45,546 nucleotides of DNA from CAYONP01 sp964405335. GTDB lineage: Bacteria; Armatimonadota; UBA10988. The stretch is from assembly GCA_964405335.1 (NCBI GenBank), contig CAYONP010000044.1, positions 1 to 45,546 of the forward strand, in the 5' to 3' direction. The notes beneath the pieces were generated by a model, which saw only the letters and a program-made list of their open reading frames with translations, made no database searches and was not told the origin of the DNA. The translations under genes were made by a program, and so were the position numbers. This document shows, one piece after another, positions 1-7,647 of the stretch. The first letter of the stretch is position 1. Each line of letters opens with the position of its first letter.

Positions 1-24
1 GGCGGGCAAGCCGCCAGTGGCACC
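1..24. repeat. Half of palindromic repeat family A, cut by window edge
   Basis: The first 24 bases match the right arm of the family A doublet at 14767-14795 (core GGCAAGCCGCCAGTGGCACC here, one base different there). The other half, if present, lies outside the window. The repeat sits downstream of the lipoprotein gene that ends at 77, so it is intergenic like the other copies. Confidence 0.75.
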
Positions 25-76
25 AACTCCCGATGTCAACGACTAACTAACGCCTATGGGCGGCTGACCGTTGGGC

Positions 77-886
77 TCAGCCCTTGCGCCGCCGCCGCGC
101 GAGCCAGACCGGCAGCGCCGCCAGGCCGGCGTAAGGCGCCAGGACAATCAGGTAGACCAGCAACTGCACCAGCGCCTTGCCGAGCAGCACGAACGTCGCC
201 GCGGCGCCGCTCAGCGCGCGCTTCAGCCACGGGCCCGAGTCGGCCGTGGCGCGCAGCTCGGCCGGCAGGTTGAGCTCGAGGGTGATGGTCGACACGGCCA
301 CGCGGTCCTTCAGCACCCGCAGTTGGGCGGTGATCTGCTCGGCCTCGCCGCGCACCCGCGACAGCTCGCGCTCGACTTCGAGCAGTTGCGGCACCGTGCC
401 GGCGCGCTCAAGCAGCGCCAGCATCCGCTGCTCCTCGCGGTTCAGGTTGCGCAGCCGCGCGTCGAGATCGACCCACTGCTCGGTCACATCGTCGGCCGTA
501 ACCGAGCGCATCAGCACCGTGCCGAGCCTGGCCAGCGCCTCGATGGTCCACTCGAACCGCTCGGCCGGCACGCGGTAGGTCGCCGAGGCGTGGCGGCCGC
601 GCGAGCCGCCGACCTGGTTGAGGCCGGAGAGGTAGCCGCCGGCCTGCTCGACCGCCGCGCGGGCGCGGACCAGCGTGGCATCGAGGTCGTCGACCTCCAG
701 GCCGACGGTGCCCTGGTAGATGATCCGCCGGCCCTGCGCGGCCGAACGTGTCTGTACGCCAGCTTCGTCCTCGGCCACCTGGGCCAGCATCACTTCGCCC
801 GCCGCCGGCGACGACGGGCTTGCCGCCTGCTCCGGCATCGCGCACCCGGCCAGCCCCAGCACCGCCACCAGCCACAGCTTCCGCAT
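77..886 (-). CDS. DUF4349-like lipoprotein
   Basis: A 269-aa envelope lipoprotein of unknown function. The chosen ATG at 886 follows a GGGAG ribosome site and gives a lipoprotein signal peptide with lipobox LAGC and Cys15; the open frame extends further upstream but would bury this signal. Residues about 50-215 look like the DUF4349 domain: a conserved beta-rich start (IIYQGTVGLEV), an AGGYLS motif, then a helical, coiled-coil-like stretch rich in Glu and Arg (LEVERELSRVRGEAEQI). A hydrophobic segment near the C-terminus (about 225-260, LLGKALVQLLVYLIVLAPY) is followed by a basic RRRRKG tail, so the protein is probably anchored at both ends. The family is widespread in bacterial envelopes and its role is not established. 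Family assignment is by recalled motif pattern. Confidence 0.85.
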   Translation of the reverse strand: MRKLWLVAVLGLAGCAMPEQAASPSSPAAGEVMLAQVAEDEAGVQTRSAAQGRRIIYQGTVGLEVDDLDATLVRARAAVEQAGGYLSGLNQVGGSRGRHASATYRVPAERFEWTIEALARLGTVLMRSVTADDVTEQWVDLDARLRNLNREEQRMLALLERAGTVPQLLEVERELSRVRGEAEQITAQLRVLKDRVAVSTITLELNLPAELRATADSGPWLKRALSGAAATFVLLGKALVQLLVYLIVLAPYAGLAALPVWLARRRRKG

Positions 887-965
887 CGTCTGCTCCCGGT
901 CCGTCACCCTTCTTACGTGACCGGAGGCCGGCTGCGCGTTCACCGTGTGGCGTTCATGTTGCGGC

Positions 966-3900
966 TCACTCCAGGCGCCGCACGGCCAGCTCGGTCTCGC
1001 CCTCGCAGCGCACCGTCAGCCGGCCGTCCGACGTTTCACGGCTGACCGCGCCATTGCGCGTCAGCTCATACGCCGCGCCGACCGCCAGGCCGCCGATCAC
1101 CAGCTCGCCCGCGCCGGTCACCCGCGCGGTCATCGCCGCCTCGCTCCACGAGCCGATCTCGACCCGCGCCGGCTGGTCGGTGTTGAGCGACCACGGCACC
1201 GCTCGCACCGCGCGGGCCGTGCCGGCGAAGTGGTGCGGCCGGCCCGGCCGGACCTCGTTGACCCCCGGCGCGAAGAGCATCGGTGCGTCGAGCGTAAACT
1301 CGCCCTCGCCGTCCGACTGCAGCTCGGGATAGCCGCTGCGATCGACCAGCCGCGCGATGCCCGTGGTGCAGCTCGCGCGGGTGACGGTCAGCTCGGGATT
1401 CATGCCGTGGCGGAAGGGCAGCGCGAAGACGAAGCGGTAACCGCCGGCCGGGTCGGCGTTGACCTGCCAGCCGTCGCCGCCGTGGCTCTGCTGGTTCTGC
1501 CACCAGCCGTCGTGCCAGAGCAGCGGCACGCTCCAGTCGCGAAAGCCGGTCACGATCACCGGCAACGCGCTGTGGCCGCCAGAGACGCGGAAGCGCGCCA
1601 CCTCATCGTCGGCGGCGACGATGATGGGCAGGTCACTGACGTGCCGGCCGAGCGTGACCTCGGCCCGCGGCCCCTCCAACGCCCACCAGACGCGCTCGCG
1701 CTCGGGCTTGGTCCGCGGCTCGACCGACTCGCCGTGGGTCATCAGCATCAGGTCGCACTCGATGAAGTCGCCCGGCTGCAGCGTCAGCTCGGCGCCCGGG
1801 GCGCAGAACCAGTAGTCGCCCTGATCCTGCCGGAACTCGGCCGAGGCGAACGGCGCGGTCTGCTCCTGCCCACCAAGCCGCGCGCGGTACGACTGCACGA
1901 GCATGATGGTCCCGTGCAGCGGCGCCGGGTCGGTGCCGGGCATGCCGTGGCTGGCCACGAACGGCGCCTCGGCGCCGAGCGGCTCGCCGCGCAGCAGCGG
2001 CTGGCCCGGCTCGACGTCGCGCTGCTGGGTCGACCCGTCGGCGGCGGTCCAGAGCAGCTCGCGCGCCCGGCGGCGGTCGTTCATGTGGAACCAGCGGAAG
2101 GTCTCCCGCGCGTCGCCGTCGATGCTCACCGCGCGGTCCCAGTCATAGCGCAAGCGCAGGAAGGTGCGCATCTCGTCGTCGTGCGGCACCTCCATGACCG
2201 TCATCGAGGCCCGGCCGGCGCCGTCGGAGAGCCGGTAGTCCATGCGGAACCGCGCCAGGTTCGGGGCGATCGATTCGAAGGCGGTGCTCTGATACATCAC
2301 CCGCACCCGCTCGCCGCCCGACTGGTATTGCACCAGACAAGGGAAGCTGGGCACATCGTGCTGCGGCTGACCCGGCCAGAACGGCCCGCTGTAGGGCCGG
2401 AAGTCGGGGATGATGATGTACTGGTTGTTGACGAACTGCCAGGGAATGTTGAAGCAAGTGGTCTCGCTCACGCCCGTGCTGAGGTGCCAGTAAATGAGGA
2501 AGAAGCGGATGCTGGTGACCTGTTTGAGCATGTGGTCGCCCCAGCGCTGGAACAGGTGCATGACTCGGAACTCTCGCGTCTCGCCGGCGGCCAGGTCGAC
2601 GGTGAAGTAGGCGTCGCCGTAGGCCGAGTCGTCGGGCTCCTCCAGCTCGCCCCCGAAGTTCTTGCACGACTGCACCGCCACCGGGAGCATCATCCCGTTC
2701 CGGTCGGTCAGCACCGTCGCCGGCAGCGTGCCGGCGCCCGAGGCGCACTTGATCGGCAGCCGGCGCGGCACCGCGTCGCCCTGCAGGGTGACGTCGATCT
2801 CCATCCGGCGCGTCGGCGAGTCATAGGCCGGGTTGAAGGCGAAGCTCGCCCCCTGCGCCTGGCTCTGCATCTGGTAGAGGCCCGAGTCGAAGTCGAACCC
2901 GAGCCAGTGCCCGCCGCGGACGGTCACCGCGGAGTTGGGCAGCGGGCTCACGTCCGGCGCGAAGACCGCGGCCGGATCGGCGCCGGCGGGCAGCGCGCGG
3001 AGCACGATGGTCGCCCCGGGCCGCTCACCGCGCAGCGGGATGAGCAACCCGTCATCGGCGTACGACGAGCCGGCCGGCAGCAGCAGGCCGACGTCGCCGA
3101 GCCGCGCCACCGGCCGGCCGGCGACCTCGCCGGCGGCGGACGGCTCGCCGTCGATGATCAGATGCGCCTGTGCCGGCGGCATGGCGCCCGCGATCGTCTC
3201 CCAGCGCAGTTCGAGCCGCAGATGGTCGGGATGGGCGTGGAAGACCCACTCGCCGCGGACCGTCGGCGGCAGGTTCGGATCGTCGGCCAGAGCGGGGAGC
3301 ACGCGGATCCACTCGATCTCGACGGTGCCGCTGGTGCCGGGCGGATCGAACCGCAGCCGGGTCAGGTTCGCCCGCAGCGGCAGCGGGACCAGATACTCGT
3401 GCCAGCGCCCGTCGCCGGTGACGGCGAAGGTGGCATGGGCCTCGCCGCTGTAGCCCGGCTGGTCGCCATCGGTCCAGTAGAAGGTGCCTGCACCGCCGAC
3501 GGTGGTCCGCATCCGAATCGAGACCTGCAGCGGCCCGGGCAGGTCGACCGGCGGCCCTTGGCAGAACGGGTCGTCGCCGGTGGAGGTGATCCGCAGGGCG
3601 CCGTCGGCCGGCTCGAGCGTGCAGGCCTGGAGCGCTTCCCAGCCGGCGGCGCCGGCGCCGAAGTGCCATTCGGCCAGCGGCGGCGCGGCGGCCCGGGCAC
3701 GGGTCGCGGCCACCGCCGCATCGCTGACGTAGGGGATCTCGAGCAGGTGGGCATCCCAGTAGTACGGCCCGCAGCTCCAGACGTTCATCCGCGCGCGGGA
3801 CGAGGAGGCCGGGACCCACTGCCGTCGCCAGGCCTCGAACGTCGGCGTGAGGTCGCGCGGCGAGACGGTGAAGCGCTCGCCGGCGGCGGTGACGAAGGCG

Positions 3901-4151
3901 GTCTCGAGGCCGCCCGCGCCGAGCAGTTCGCGGCCGGCCCAGGTCAGGCCGAGGATGCGCGCCCGGTGAGTCGCCACACGGCAGGCATAGTCGGCGCCGG
4001 CCACGGTGAACTGCTCCTGTTGGTCGGTGTCGTCCCAGCGGACTGTCACCGGCGGCGGCGACTCGGGCGGCGTGGTCAGCCAGTCGGTCTGGGCGCGGGT
4101 GGGCATGATGGCGGCTCCGAGCGCGACGGCGAGCGCGACGGCGCGGGACAT
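966..4151 (-). CDS. Giant secreted protein, paralogue 1, with carbohydrate-binding-like insert
   Basis: A 1061-aa exported protein that I cannot place in a named family. The ATG at 4151 has GGAG seven bases upstream and begins a Sec signal (MSRAVALAVALGAAIMPTRA); the longer open frame upstream lacks a signal. Residues about 160-287 look like a beta-sandwich carbohydrate-binding module (WHFGAGAAGWEAL to EIEWIRVLP). The rest aligns by eye with the protein at 19174-22191. Shared landmarks include GPYYWDA versus GPYYCDV, the SKNF/CKNFGGELEEP region, LAAGETRE, STGVSETTCF, QPQHD and ARLGGQ. The paralogue lacks the binding-module insert. The many aromatic residues and beta-rich appearance suggest a polysaccharide-active or polysaccharide-binding exoprotein; catalytic residues are not identifiable. 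Divergent from the small membrane protein gene at 4279. Confidence 0.85.
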   Translation of the reverse strand: MSRAVALAVALGAAIMPTRAQTDWLTTPPESPPPVTVRWDDTDQQEQFTVAGADYACRVATHRARILGLTWAGRELLGAGGLETAFVTAAGERFTVSPRDLTPTFEAWRRQWVPASSSRARMNVWSCGPYYWDAHLLEIPYVSDAAVAATRARAAAPPLAEWHFGAGAAGWEALQACTLEPADGALRITSTGDDPFCQGPPVDLPGPLQVSIRMRTTVGGAGTFYWTDGDQPGYSGEAHATFAVTGDGRWHEYLVPLPLRANLTRLRFDPPGTSGTVEIEWIRVLPALADDPNLPPTVRGEWVFHAHPDHLRLELRWETIAGAMPPAQAHLIIDGEPSAAGEVAGRPVARLGDVGLLLPAGSSYADDGLLIPLRGERPGATIVLRALPAGADPAAVFAPDVSPLPNSAVTVRGGHWLGFDFDSGLYQMQSQAQGASFAFNPAYDSPTRRMEIDVTLQGDAVPRRLPIKCASGAGTLPATVLTDRNGMMLPVAVQSCKNFGGELEEPDDSAYGDAYFTVDLAAGETREFRVMHLFQRWGDHMLKQVTSIRFFLIYWHLSTGVSETTCFNIPWQFVNNQYIIIPDFRPYSGPFWPGQPQHDVPSFPCLVQYQSGGERVRVMYQSTAFESIAPNLARFRMDYRLSDGAGRASMTVMEVPHDDEMRTFLRLRYDWDRAVSIDGDARETFRWFHMNDRRRARELLWTAADGSTQQRDVEPGQPLLRGEPLGAEAPFVASHGMPGTDPAPLHGTIMLVQSYRARLGGQEQTAPFASAEFRQDQGDYWFCAPGAELTLQPGDFIECDLMLMTHGESVEPRTKPERERVWWALEGPRAEVTLGRHVSDLPIIVAADDEVARFRVSGGHSALPVIVTGFRDWSVPLLWHDGWWQNQQSHGGDGWQVNADPAGGYRFVFALPFRHGMNPELTVTRASCTTGIARLVDRSGYPELQSDGEGEFTLDAPMLFAPGVNEVRPGRPHHFAGTARAVRAVPWSLNTDQPARVEIGSWSEAAMTARVTGAGELVIGGLAVGAAYELTRNGAVSRETSDGRLTVRCEGETELAVRRLE

Positions 4152-4240
4152 GAGCGTCTCCGGGCGGCTGCGCCTCGGTTCGTCACCGCACCCGCGCAGG
4201 CCTGCCACGGAATGGCGCGCCGGCCCGCGGCGTTTGGTGT

Positions 4241-4256
4241 TGGCACGGGATTTGCT
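4241..4256 (+). promoter_or_regulatory. Sigma-54 (RpoN) promoter, near-perfect consensus
   Basis: TGGCAC at 4241-4246 and TTGCT at 4252-4256 match the -24/-12 consensus TGGCACG-N4-TTGCW at every position, preceded by the favoured T. The GG (4242-4243) and GC (4254-4255) are separated by exactly ten bases. The predicted start near 4267 leaves a short leader containing the GGAGG ribosome site of the gene that begins at 4279. No bacterial enhancer-binding protein gene is in the window. Confidence 0.7.
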
Positions 4257-4278
4257 CGCATCCTGGGTGGAGGGGGCG

Positions 4279-4506
4279 ATGCTGCGTGCGGACCGAAACA
4301 CGCCGTCGCGGCCCGAGCCGACGGTCTACGAGCTGCGACAAGCCGAGCGCCGGCGTGGCCGGCTGCTCCCGCTGCTGCTCGTCGCGCTGCTGGTGCTCTG
4401 GGCCGCCCGCGTCGCCCTGCGCACCGCGCCGCGGCTGGGTAACGCCGCCGAGTCGGGGCTGACCGGCTTCGCCAACACCGTCGATCGGCTGACCGGCGCG
4501 CGCTGA
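4279..4506 (+). CDS. Small single-pass membrane protein
   Basis: A 75-aa protein with a basic N-terminal cytoplasmic stretch (residues 1-28, ending QAERRRGR), one hydrophobic helix at about 29-47 (LLPLLLVALLVLWAARVAL) and a C-terminal tail of about 28 residues. The start is an ATG with GGAGG at 4269-4273, well spaced. The open frame continues upstream as an antisense shadow of the giant gene, but the ribosome site and the promoter at 4241-4256 fix the start here. No family is recognised. By the positive-inside rule the N-terminus is cytoplasmic. Confidence 0.65.
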   Translation: MLRADRNTPSRPEPTVYELRQAERRRGRLLPLLLVALLVLWAARVALRTAPRLGNAAESGLTGFANTVDRLTGAR

Positions 4507-4576
4507 CGCCTAGATCAGCGTGTTGAGCAGGTCCCGCACCGGCCGATCCAAGATCCGCCCGAAGACCGATGAACCT

Positions 4577-4626
4577 GCTTCCAGAGCGGATCCAGACGCC
4601 ATCGGGCAGGTCTGAGACCTGCCCCT
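4577..4626. repeat. Bipartite palindromic repeat, family B, copy 1
   Basis: The element has a 16-mer (GCTTCCAGAGCGGATC, 4577-4592), a 14-base variable spacer, then a 20-mer (4607-4626) holding the palindrome CAGGTCTGAGACCTG. The same 16-mer, the same spacer length with unrelated bases, and the same 20-mer recur inverted at 14590-14639. Conserved ends around a variable but length-constant middle suggest a mobile or structural repeat. It lies between convergently transcribed genes ending at 4506 and 4646. Confidence 0.8.
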
Positions 4627-4645
4627 ACCGCGGCGGTCAGCACGC

Positions 4646-5686
4646 TCACCCGCCGGCCAGCAACTCGACGAACCAATCGCACGGGAAGGCGCGCGTGCCG
4701 TCGGGGCGGAGGAGCCAGAACCCGCGGCAGTCTTCGTTGCGCTCGACCGGCTGACGCCGCGCCTCGTTGCAGTAGAGCTGCCAGTAGAGAATCCAAGGGC
4801 AGCCCCAGTCGCGGGCCGTCTCGACCACGCCGCGGATCACCCTCTCGCGCCGCTCCGGCTCAAACTCGTTCTCGGGCAGCCCGAACTCGCCGATGAACAC
4901 GTCCCGCTCGAACGGCGCCGTGGTCCGAGCGTGGGCGGCGATGAAGTCGAGGCACTCGCGCAGCAGGCCCGCGTCGCCCTGGCCGTCGTAGGCCGAGTAG
5001 CTGACCAGATCGACCTCGACCTGCGGCAGCACGCGGTTGACCACGTTCGGCGCGCCCTCGCGCAGGCTGCGCACCACCAGGTTGACCTCGGCGGCGTGGT
5101 AGACCTGGACGCCCTGCTGGCCAACCTCGGCGCGGGCGCGGTCGACCCCGGCCTGACGGGCACGCAGCCAGGCGGCCATGCCCGCGATCGCCTCGTCGGT
5201 CGGGTCGCGCTGCGCGTCGGTGTGGCCGCGGATCGACCAGTCGCCCTCCCAGTGGCTGAGCACGAAGGTCTTGCCGCTGTCGCGGTACTCGGTCAGCAGG
5301 TAGCGGGTCAGCTCATACTGCTGCCGCTCTTCCTCGGCGGCGTCCTCGTCCGATAGACCGTTGCGCCACCCGCCGACACCATGGGCATACGACCAGAGGT
5401 GGACGGTGCGGAACGGCTTGGCCAGGAGCGCGCGGAAGTAGGGCGTCTGCACGTTCTCCAGCGGCGTGCCGGCCGCCGGCCAGTCGCTATGCCACGGGTA
5501 CGGGCCGGGCGAGAGGTTGAGCTTGATCACCCTCATGCCCAGGGCCAGGAGCTGGTCGGCGCCCTCGTTGAGATAGTCCTGCTCGGTCAGGCAGTACTTC
5601 CCCGCCATGTGGGTGGCGCCGAGCAGGTCGACCATCGGCCGCGGCGGCGCGGCGACCAGCAGCAGGGCGAGGGCGGGACAGGGCAT
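4646..5686 (-). CDS. Secreted TIM-barrel glycoside hydrolase-like protein
   Basis: A 346-aa protein that looks like a clan GH-A (beta/alpha)8 hydrolase. The ATG at 5686 follows GGAG and starts a short signal peptide (MPCPALALLLVAAPPRP); the open frame upstream runs into repeat DNA and is not used. Candidate acid/base residues are Glu200 (HAAEVNLV) or Glu147 (SHWEGDW), and the likely nucleophile is Glu267 in FIGEFGLPE, the usual strand-7 position. The C-terminal region contains WILYWQLYCNE and RGFWLLRPDG, typical of the end of such barrels. The GH family and substrate cannot be set from the sequence alone. It is preceded by a cluster of family C palindromes. Confidence 0.75.
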   Translation of the reverse strand: MPCPALALLLVAAPPRPMVDLLGATHMAGKYCLTEQDYLNEGADQLLALGMRVIKLNLSPGPYPWHSDWPAAGTPLENVQTPYFRALLAKPFRTVHLWSYAHGVGGWRNGLSDEDAAEEERQQYELTRYLLTEYRDSGKTFVLSHWEGDWSIRGHTDAQRDPTDEAIAGMAAWLRARQAGVDRARAEVGQQGVQVYHAAEVNLVVRSLREGAPNVVNRVLPQVEVDLVSYSAYDGQGDAGLLRECLDFIAAHARTTAPFERDVFIGEFGLPENEFEPERRERVIRGVVETARDWGCPWILYWQLYCNEARRQPVERNEDCRGFWLLRPDGTRAFPCDWFVELLAGG

Positions 5687-5742
5687 GGCGCGCTCCGCCG
5701 GGCGGTTCGCCACACCCACCGCCATGCCTGCCCGCCGCCGAT

Positions 5743-5844
5743 GTCGACCGGGACGGTCGACCCACGCGGAAGGGACCACGAGTAGGCCGACTGTCCCGGT
5801 CGGCGATGGCCGTTGATGTCGACCGGGACGGTCGACCTACGCGG
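5743..5844. repeat. Family C palindromic repeats: one single copy plus one inverted doublet
   Basis: Three copies of a 27-base unit. A single copy lies at 5743-5769. An inverted pair at 5778-5804 and 5818-5844 is separated by 13 bases. The core is GTCGACC-GGGAC-GGTCGAC followed by CTACGCGG. The pair forms a REPIN-like hairpin. Further copies, with GAGAC as loop, are at 22605-22678. The block fills most of the gene-free space between the hydrolase start (5686) and the DinB-like gene end (5868). Confidence 0.85.
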
Positions 5845-5867
5845 AACGGACCTTGCGTGGACCGGCG

Positions 5868-6377
5868 CTACATCCCCGTTTCGTCGGCCGACGGCCCGTA
5901 GGTCTGCGGCACGGGCACGTCGAGCAGGCGCAGATAGACGCCGAGCTGCGCGCGGTGATGGATGAGATGGTTCATGACGAAGCTGCGCAGGCAGGCCACG
6001 CGCGGCATCGCGAAGAGCGTCTCGCCGCCGCCCTTCAGGCTCCAGGTGACCATCATCGCCTCGTCGCTGCAGCCGGCCAGCGCGGCGCGGCCGCGGGCCA
6101 CCGCCTCATCGAACGCCGCCAGCGCGGCCGCGGTCGAGGTGTGCTCCGTCGACTTGTACGGCTCCGCACCGACCGGCGCGATGTCGAGCTCGTCGTGCTC
6201 GACGGTGTAGTTGATCCAGCCGGGGATCTCGACCAGGTGCGAGACCAGCCAGCCCAGCGAACCGGACTTGGCGTGCGGCTTCCAGTCGTACTTGCCATCG
6301 GGCACGCGTGAGACCGTCTCGCGCGTGGTGGCCATCTCCTGGTCGTACTCGGGCAGCATCGATTCGGCTATCGACAT
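5868..6377 (-). CDS. DinB-like/YfiT superfamily protein
   Basis: A 169-aa four-helix-bundle protein of the DinB superfamily. Members bind a divalent metal and include thiol-dependent transferases (bacillithiol and mycothiol S-transferases); most are uncharacterised. The metal triad is visible as His47 (VSHLVEIPGW) and His137/His141 (NHLIHHRAQL). The length is normal for the family. The ATG at 6377 has the strong ribosome site GAGGAGG. A good sigma-70-type promoter lies about 50 bases upstream (6423-6451). It appears monocistronic and cytosolic; no signal peptide is present. Confidence 0.9.
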   Translation of the reverse strand: MSIAESMLPEYDQEMATTRETVSRVPDGKYDWKPHAKSGSLGWLVSHLVEIPGWINYTVEHDELDIAPVGAEPYKSTEHTSTAAALAAFDEAVARGRAALAGCSDEAMMVTWSLKGGGETLFAMPRVACLRSFVMNHLIHHRAQLGVYLRLLDVPVPQTYGPSADETGM

Positions 6378-6422
6378 GGGTTCCTCCTCACCTCACCACC
6401 GGACTCAGCCGGCACGAGTCGC

Positions 6423-6451
6423 AGTCTAGAACACATGTTCGCGCGAGGCAA
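6423..6451 (-). promoter_or_regulatory. Sigma-70-type promoter of the DinB-like gene
   Basis: On the minus strand TTGCCT (6446-6451) is followed by a 17-base spacer and TAGACT (6423-6428). Both hexamers are close to consensus and the spacing is optimal. The predicted start is near 6416, giving a leader of about 40 bases to the ATG at 6377. Confidence 0.55.
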
Positions 6452-6504
6452 GGGATGTCCGGAGATTCCGACGAATCTCATCCGATCGCGATTCGCGCCG
6501 CGGC

Positions 6505-7632
6505 TCAGCGCGGCCGGAAGGTCGGCGTGCCGCCACCGGCAGGCGTGGCCGGGGTCTCGGCGGCAGGCTCTTCAGCCGGCATCTCGGCTGCCGGCGCGGT
6601 GACCTGCACCCGCGGGCCGGTGAGCACCAGGTCGTCGTAATCGGCGTCGGTGCCCGGCTCGACGGCGAAGCAGGCGACGCCGAGGTGGCGGGCGGTGGGA
6701 TAGTCGGTGAAGTCGGCGGCGAGCTCGATCTCCTGCCACTGACCGTTCGCCTCGGCCGAGCGCGAGAGCTGCTGCCCGAGCCACTTGTAGTCGGCGTCGA
6801 GGTAATCGATCTTGAGGCAGGCCTCGCCTGCCCGGGCGCGGACCCAGCCGGTCAGCATGTAGGCCGCGGCGCGGTCGACCGGCACCGGATCGTGGGCGTA
6901 GATGATGTAGGTCGTGTCGCCCCACAGGCGGAGGCCCTTGCCGCCGGTGCGGCCGGCGGTGTCGGCCCAGGCCCAGTGCGGCTCCTCGCGCGGGTAGTTG
7001 AACAGACTGAACGAGGCCGGCCTGGCGCCGATCCCGTGCTCGAAGTGGCCGTTCAGCAGCAGGTTGTCGCCGATCCGCTCGACCGGCCGCTCGGTGGTGT
7101 TGAGGAACAGGTCGTCGAACAGGCCGACGCCGTCGCCGATGAGAATACCGACCAGCCCGACATGCGTGGTCTGCGGCGGGATGTAGCGCCAATCGACGAT
7201 GCGGAACTGCTGCCAGTCGTCGGCCGCCTCACAGAGGCCGATCATGGTCGAATCGAGCAGCTCGTCCTGGTGGTAGTAGTCGATTTTGATCGCCGCCTTG
7301 CCCGGCCCGATGACCTTTGCCCAGCCGCCGCCGACGTAGCAGCGGGCCGGCTCGACGCGGACGCGCGCGGCGACCACGCCGCCGTACTCGCCGCGCCCTT
7401 CGACGGTCCAGGCGTTCGCGCTGCCCCCGGCGCCGGGCCCGCCCAGGCGCTGGAGGTACTGCCCGCCGTCGCTGGCGAACTCGAGCCAGCCGGCCGGCAT
7501 CTGGCCCTCGGGCACCTCTTCCTCGAGCGTCGGGTTACGCACCAGGTTCGCCGCCGGCGGGCCGATCAGCGGCTCGAGGCCCAGGCCCGGCGCGGCCTGC
7601 AAGGCGATGGTCAGGTAGAGAATGGCGCTCAT
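6505..7632 (-). CDS. Secreted protein with two carbohydrate-binding-like modules
   Basis: A 375-aa exported protein with two similar beta-sandwich modules and no visible catalytic domain. A short signal (MSAILYLTIALQAAPG) is followed by module 1 (about 28-185, from NLVRNPTLEE to DDLFLNTTE) and module 2 (about 189-340, from NLLLNGHFE to DDLVLTGP). Each opens with N(L)-x-N-x-x-x-E and closes with a YDD/FDD-L motif, the usual signature of CBM4/9-type or galactose-binding-like modules. The C-terminal 35 residues are Pro/Ala/Glu-rich (APAAEMPAEEPAAETP), an extended linker. The ATG has GAGGAG upstream. It starts 15 bases after the PQQ/LamG-like giant gene ends, so the two are probably one transcript and both act outside the cytoplasm. 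Confidence 0.8.
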   Translation of the reverse strand: MSAILYLTIALQAAPGLGLEPLIGPPAANLVRNPTLEEEVPEGQMPAGWLEFASDGGQYLQRLGGPGAGGSANAWTVEGRGEYGGVVAARVRVEPARCYVGGGWAKVIGPGKAAIKIDYYHQDELLDSTMIGLCEAADDWQQFRIVDWRYIPPQTTHVGLVGILIGDGVGLFDDLFLNTTERPVERIGDNLLLNGHFEHGIGARPASFSLFNYPREEPHWAWADTAGRTGGKGLRLWGDTTYIIYAHDPVPVDRAAAYMLTGWVRARAGEACLKIDYLDADYKWLGQQLSRSAEANGQWQEIELAADFTDYPTARHLGVACFAVEPGTDADYDDLVLTGPRVQVTAPAAEMPAEEPAAETPATPAGGGTPTFRPR

Positions 7633-7647
7633 CTCGGCTCCTCTGCG

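Noticed and set aside
903..921. Small inverted repeat GTCAC...GTGAC between the lipoprotein gene and the giant gene
   Set aside because: Only five base pairs around a nine-base loop; expected by chance in this composition.
945..4442. A 1165-residue open frame on the plus strand opposite the giant paralogue
   Set aside because: It is an antisense shadow typical of GC-rich DNA: no ribosome site, repetitive Arg/Ala/Gly composition and no domain, while the minus-strand frame has a signal peptide and a paralogue.
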